Origin: Chloroflexota bacterium
GTDB lineage: Bacteria > Chloroflexota > Limnocylindria > Limnocylindrales > CSP1-4
Length of the DNA: 7,783 nucleotides
Direction of reading: 5' to 3'
Assembly: GCA_029858845.1 (NCBI GenBank)
Contig: JAOUEG010000073.1
Location: 1 to 7,783 of the forward strand
Shown here: in pieces, positions 6,489 through 7,783 of the stretch
Numbering within the stretch: the first letter of the stretch is position 1
How the letters are laid out: every line of letters starts with the position of its first letter
Made by a program: the position numbers and the translations under genes
Notes under the pieces: model-generated
Seen by the model: only the letters and a program-made list of their open reading frames with translations
Database searches by the model: none
Told to the model about the DNA's origin: nothing

Positions 6489-7157
6489 GTGGCCCGACGG
6501 GACACCGCGGCGCGCCGGTACGCGGAGGCGGCCTTCGAGGTCGCCATGCGCGACGGCACGGTCGAGGTCTGGCGCCGCGAGCTGGCCGAGGCCGCCGCGG
6601 TCCTCGCCGAGCCGGGCCTCGCCCGGGTCCTGGCGAACCCCGCGATCCCGATGGAGCTCCGCAGCGAGATGGTCGGCGATGCCGTCGGTCGGCCGGTCGA
6701 AGGGTCGTCGGTCGACGTCATCGGCCAGCTGCTCGAGCGCATCGGACGCCTGGCGGCGGATCGCACCCTGCCCTTGTCGTCCAGGCTCGAGCTGGCCGTC
6801 GCGGCCATCAGCCATAGCGTCAGCCGTCCCGTCCTCAACCTCATCACGCTCCTGGTGCGCCGGGGTCGGATCGAACTGCTGCCCCAGGTGGCGCAGGCAT
6901 TCGCCCGACTGGACGATGCACGTCAGGAGATCACCCACGCCACCGTCACCAGCGCCGCACCGCTCACGCCGGACGAGGTCCAGGCACTCACCCAACGGCT
7001 CGAACAGTCCAGCGGCGGTCGCATCTCCCTCGATGTCCAGGTCGACCCGAGCTTGCTCGGCGGCCTCGTCGTGAGGGTCGGCGATCGCCTGATCGACGGG
7101 AGCGTCCGGGGTCGCCTCGAGCGCCTGCGGAATCAGCTCACCACGGGCGCCCTCTAG
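6489..7157 (+). CDS. atpH: ATP synthase F1 subunit delta
   Basis: Links the b stalk to the top of the alpha/beta hexamer. The N-terminal domain begins ARRYAEAAFEVAM (8-20 region) with LANPAIP (48-54), typical of delta/OSCP. The C-terminal part has the family signature ATVTSAAPLT (151-160), VDPSLLGGLVVRVGDRLIDGS (185-205) and RGRLERLRNQL (207-217). At 222 residues it is about 40 longer than the common 175-185 form; the extra residues fall in the N-terminal helical domain, roughly 62-113, between LANPAIP and the NLITLLVRRGRIELLP segment (117-132). Actinobacterial delta subunits also carry extra sequence in the N-terminal half, but relatedness is not shown. The GTG at 6489 has GGGGAG at 6477-6482 and lies one base after the atpF stop, so translational coupling is likely. 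Confidence 0.93.
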   Translation: MARRDTAARRYAEAAFEVAMRDGTVEVWRRELAEAAAVLAEPGLARVLANPAIPMELRSEMVGDAVGRPVEGSSVDVIGQLLERIGRLAADRTLPLSSRLELAVAAISHSVSRPVLNLITLLVRRGRIELLPQVAQAFARLDDARQEITHATVTSAAPLTPDEVQALTQRLEQSSGGRISLDVQVDPSLLGGLVVRVGDRLIDGSVRGRLERLRNQLTTGAL

Positions 7158-7171
7158 GAGACCTTCGACTC

Positions 7172-7783
<612 letters not shown>

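Noticed and set aside
5912..7157. b-delta fusion as in mycobacteria
   Set aside because: A TGA at 6485-6487 separates the frames and atpH has its own Shine-Dalgarno site and GTG start.

Overview
The window is strongly GC-rich bacterial DNA with every convincing gene on the + strand. It looks like a core-genome segment of a Chloroflexota-type bacterium, possibly one of the uncultured GC-rich soil or freshwater lineages. The phylum call is an inference. It rests on the c-subunit sequence (GPGIGIGILGG ... IGRNPD ... AFAEGLG), which resembles Chloroflexus-type c subunits and not the actinobacterial kind. The gene order (Sua5/TsaC, glyA, a WecA/MraY-like transferase, then the ATP synthase operon) is also known from Actinobacteria, so a neighbouring GC-rich phylum cannot be excluded.

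Layout. Positions 1-217 hold the C-terminal end of a Sua5/YrdC-type threonylcarbamoyl-AMP synthase. After a 169-bp gap comes glyA (387-1712, serine hydroxymethyltransferase). A membrane polyprenyl-phosphate HexNAc-1-phosphate transferase of the WecA/TagO/MraY superfamily (1726-2835) follows 13 nt later. A 160-bp intergenic region contains overlapping dyads and a likely extended -10 promoter. It precedes an unrecognised membrane-anchored protein (2996-4213) with a fibronectin type III-like domain and a terminal jelly-roll-like domain. A short gap with a second extended -10 leads into the F-type ATP synthase operon: atpZ-like (4275-4496), atpB (4579-5595), atpE (5665-5889), atpF (5912-6487), atpH (6489-7157) and the first 204 codons of atpA (7172-7783, running off the window).

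The ATP synthase genes give the Fo sector (a, c, b), the delta stator subunit and the start of F1. The order and tight spacing are the standard ones, so gamma, beta and epsilon genes are expected downstream. The c subunit lacks the Gln and Ser/Thr ligands of Na+-type rings, so the enzyme is predicted to be proton-coupled. The upstream genes serve tRNA modification, one-carbon metabolism and cell-envelope glycan initiation, and are linked to the ATP synthase genes only by conserved neighbourhood.

I see no mobile element, CRISPR array, tRNA, rRNA or clear defence system. The points most worth a second look are: the transferase, whose usual Mg-binding Asp motif (GDSG) reads GTSG; the uncharacterised surface-type protein between the transferase and the atp operon; an enlarged delta subunit; a 9-bp hairpin between atpZ and atpB; a CGAAC/GTTCG dyad cluster before the surface-protein gene; and a five-codon micro-ORF bridging glyA and the transferase gene.
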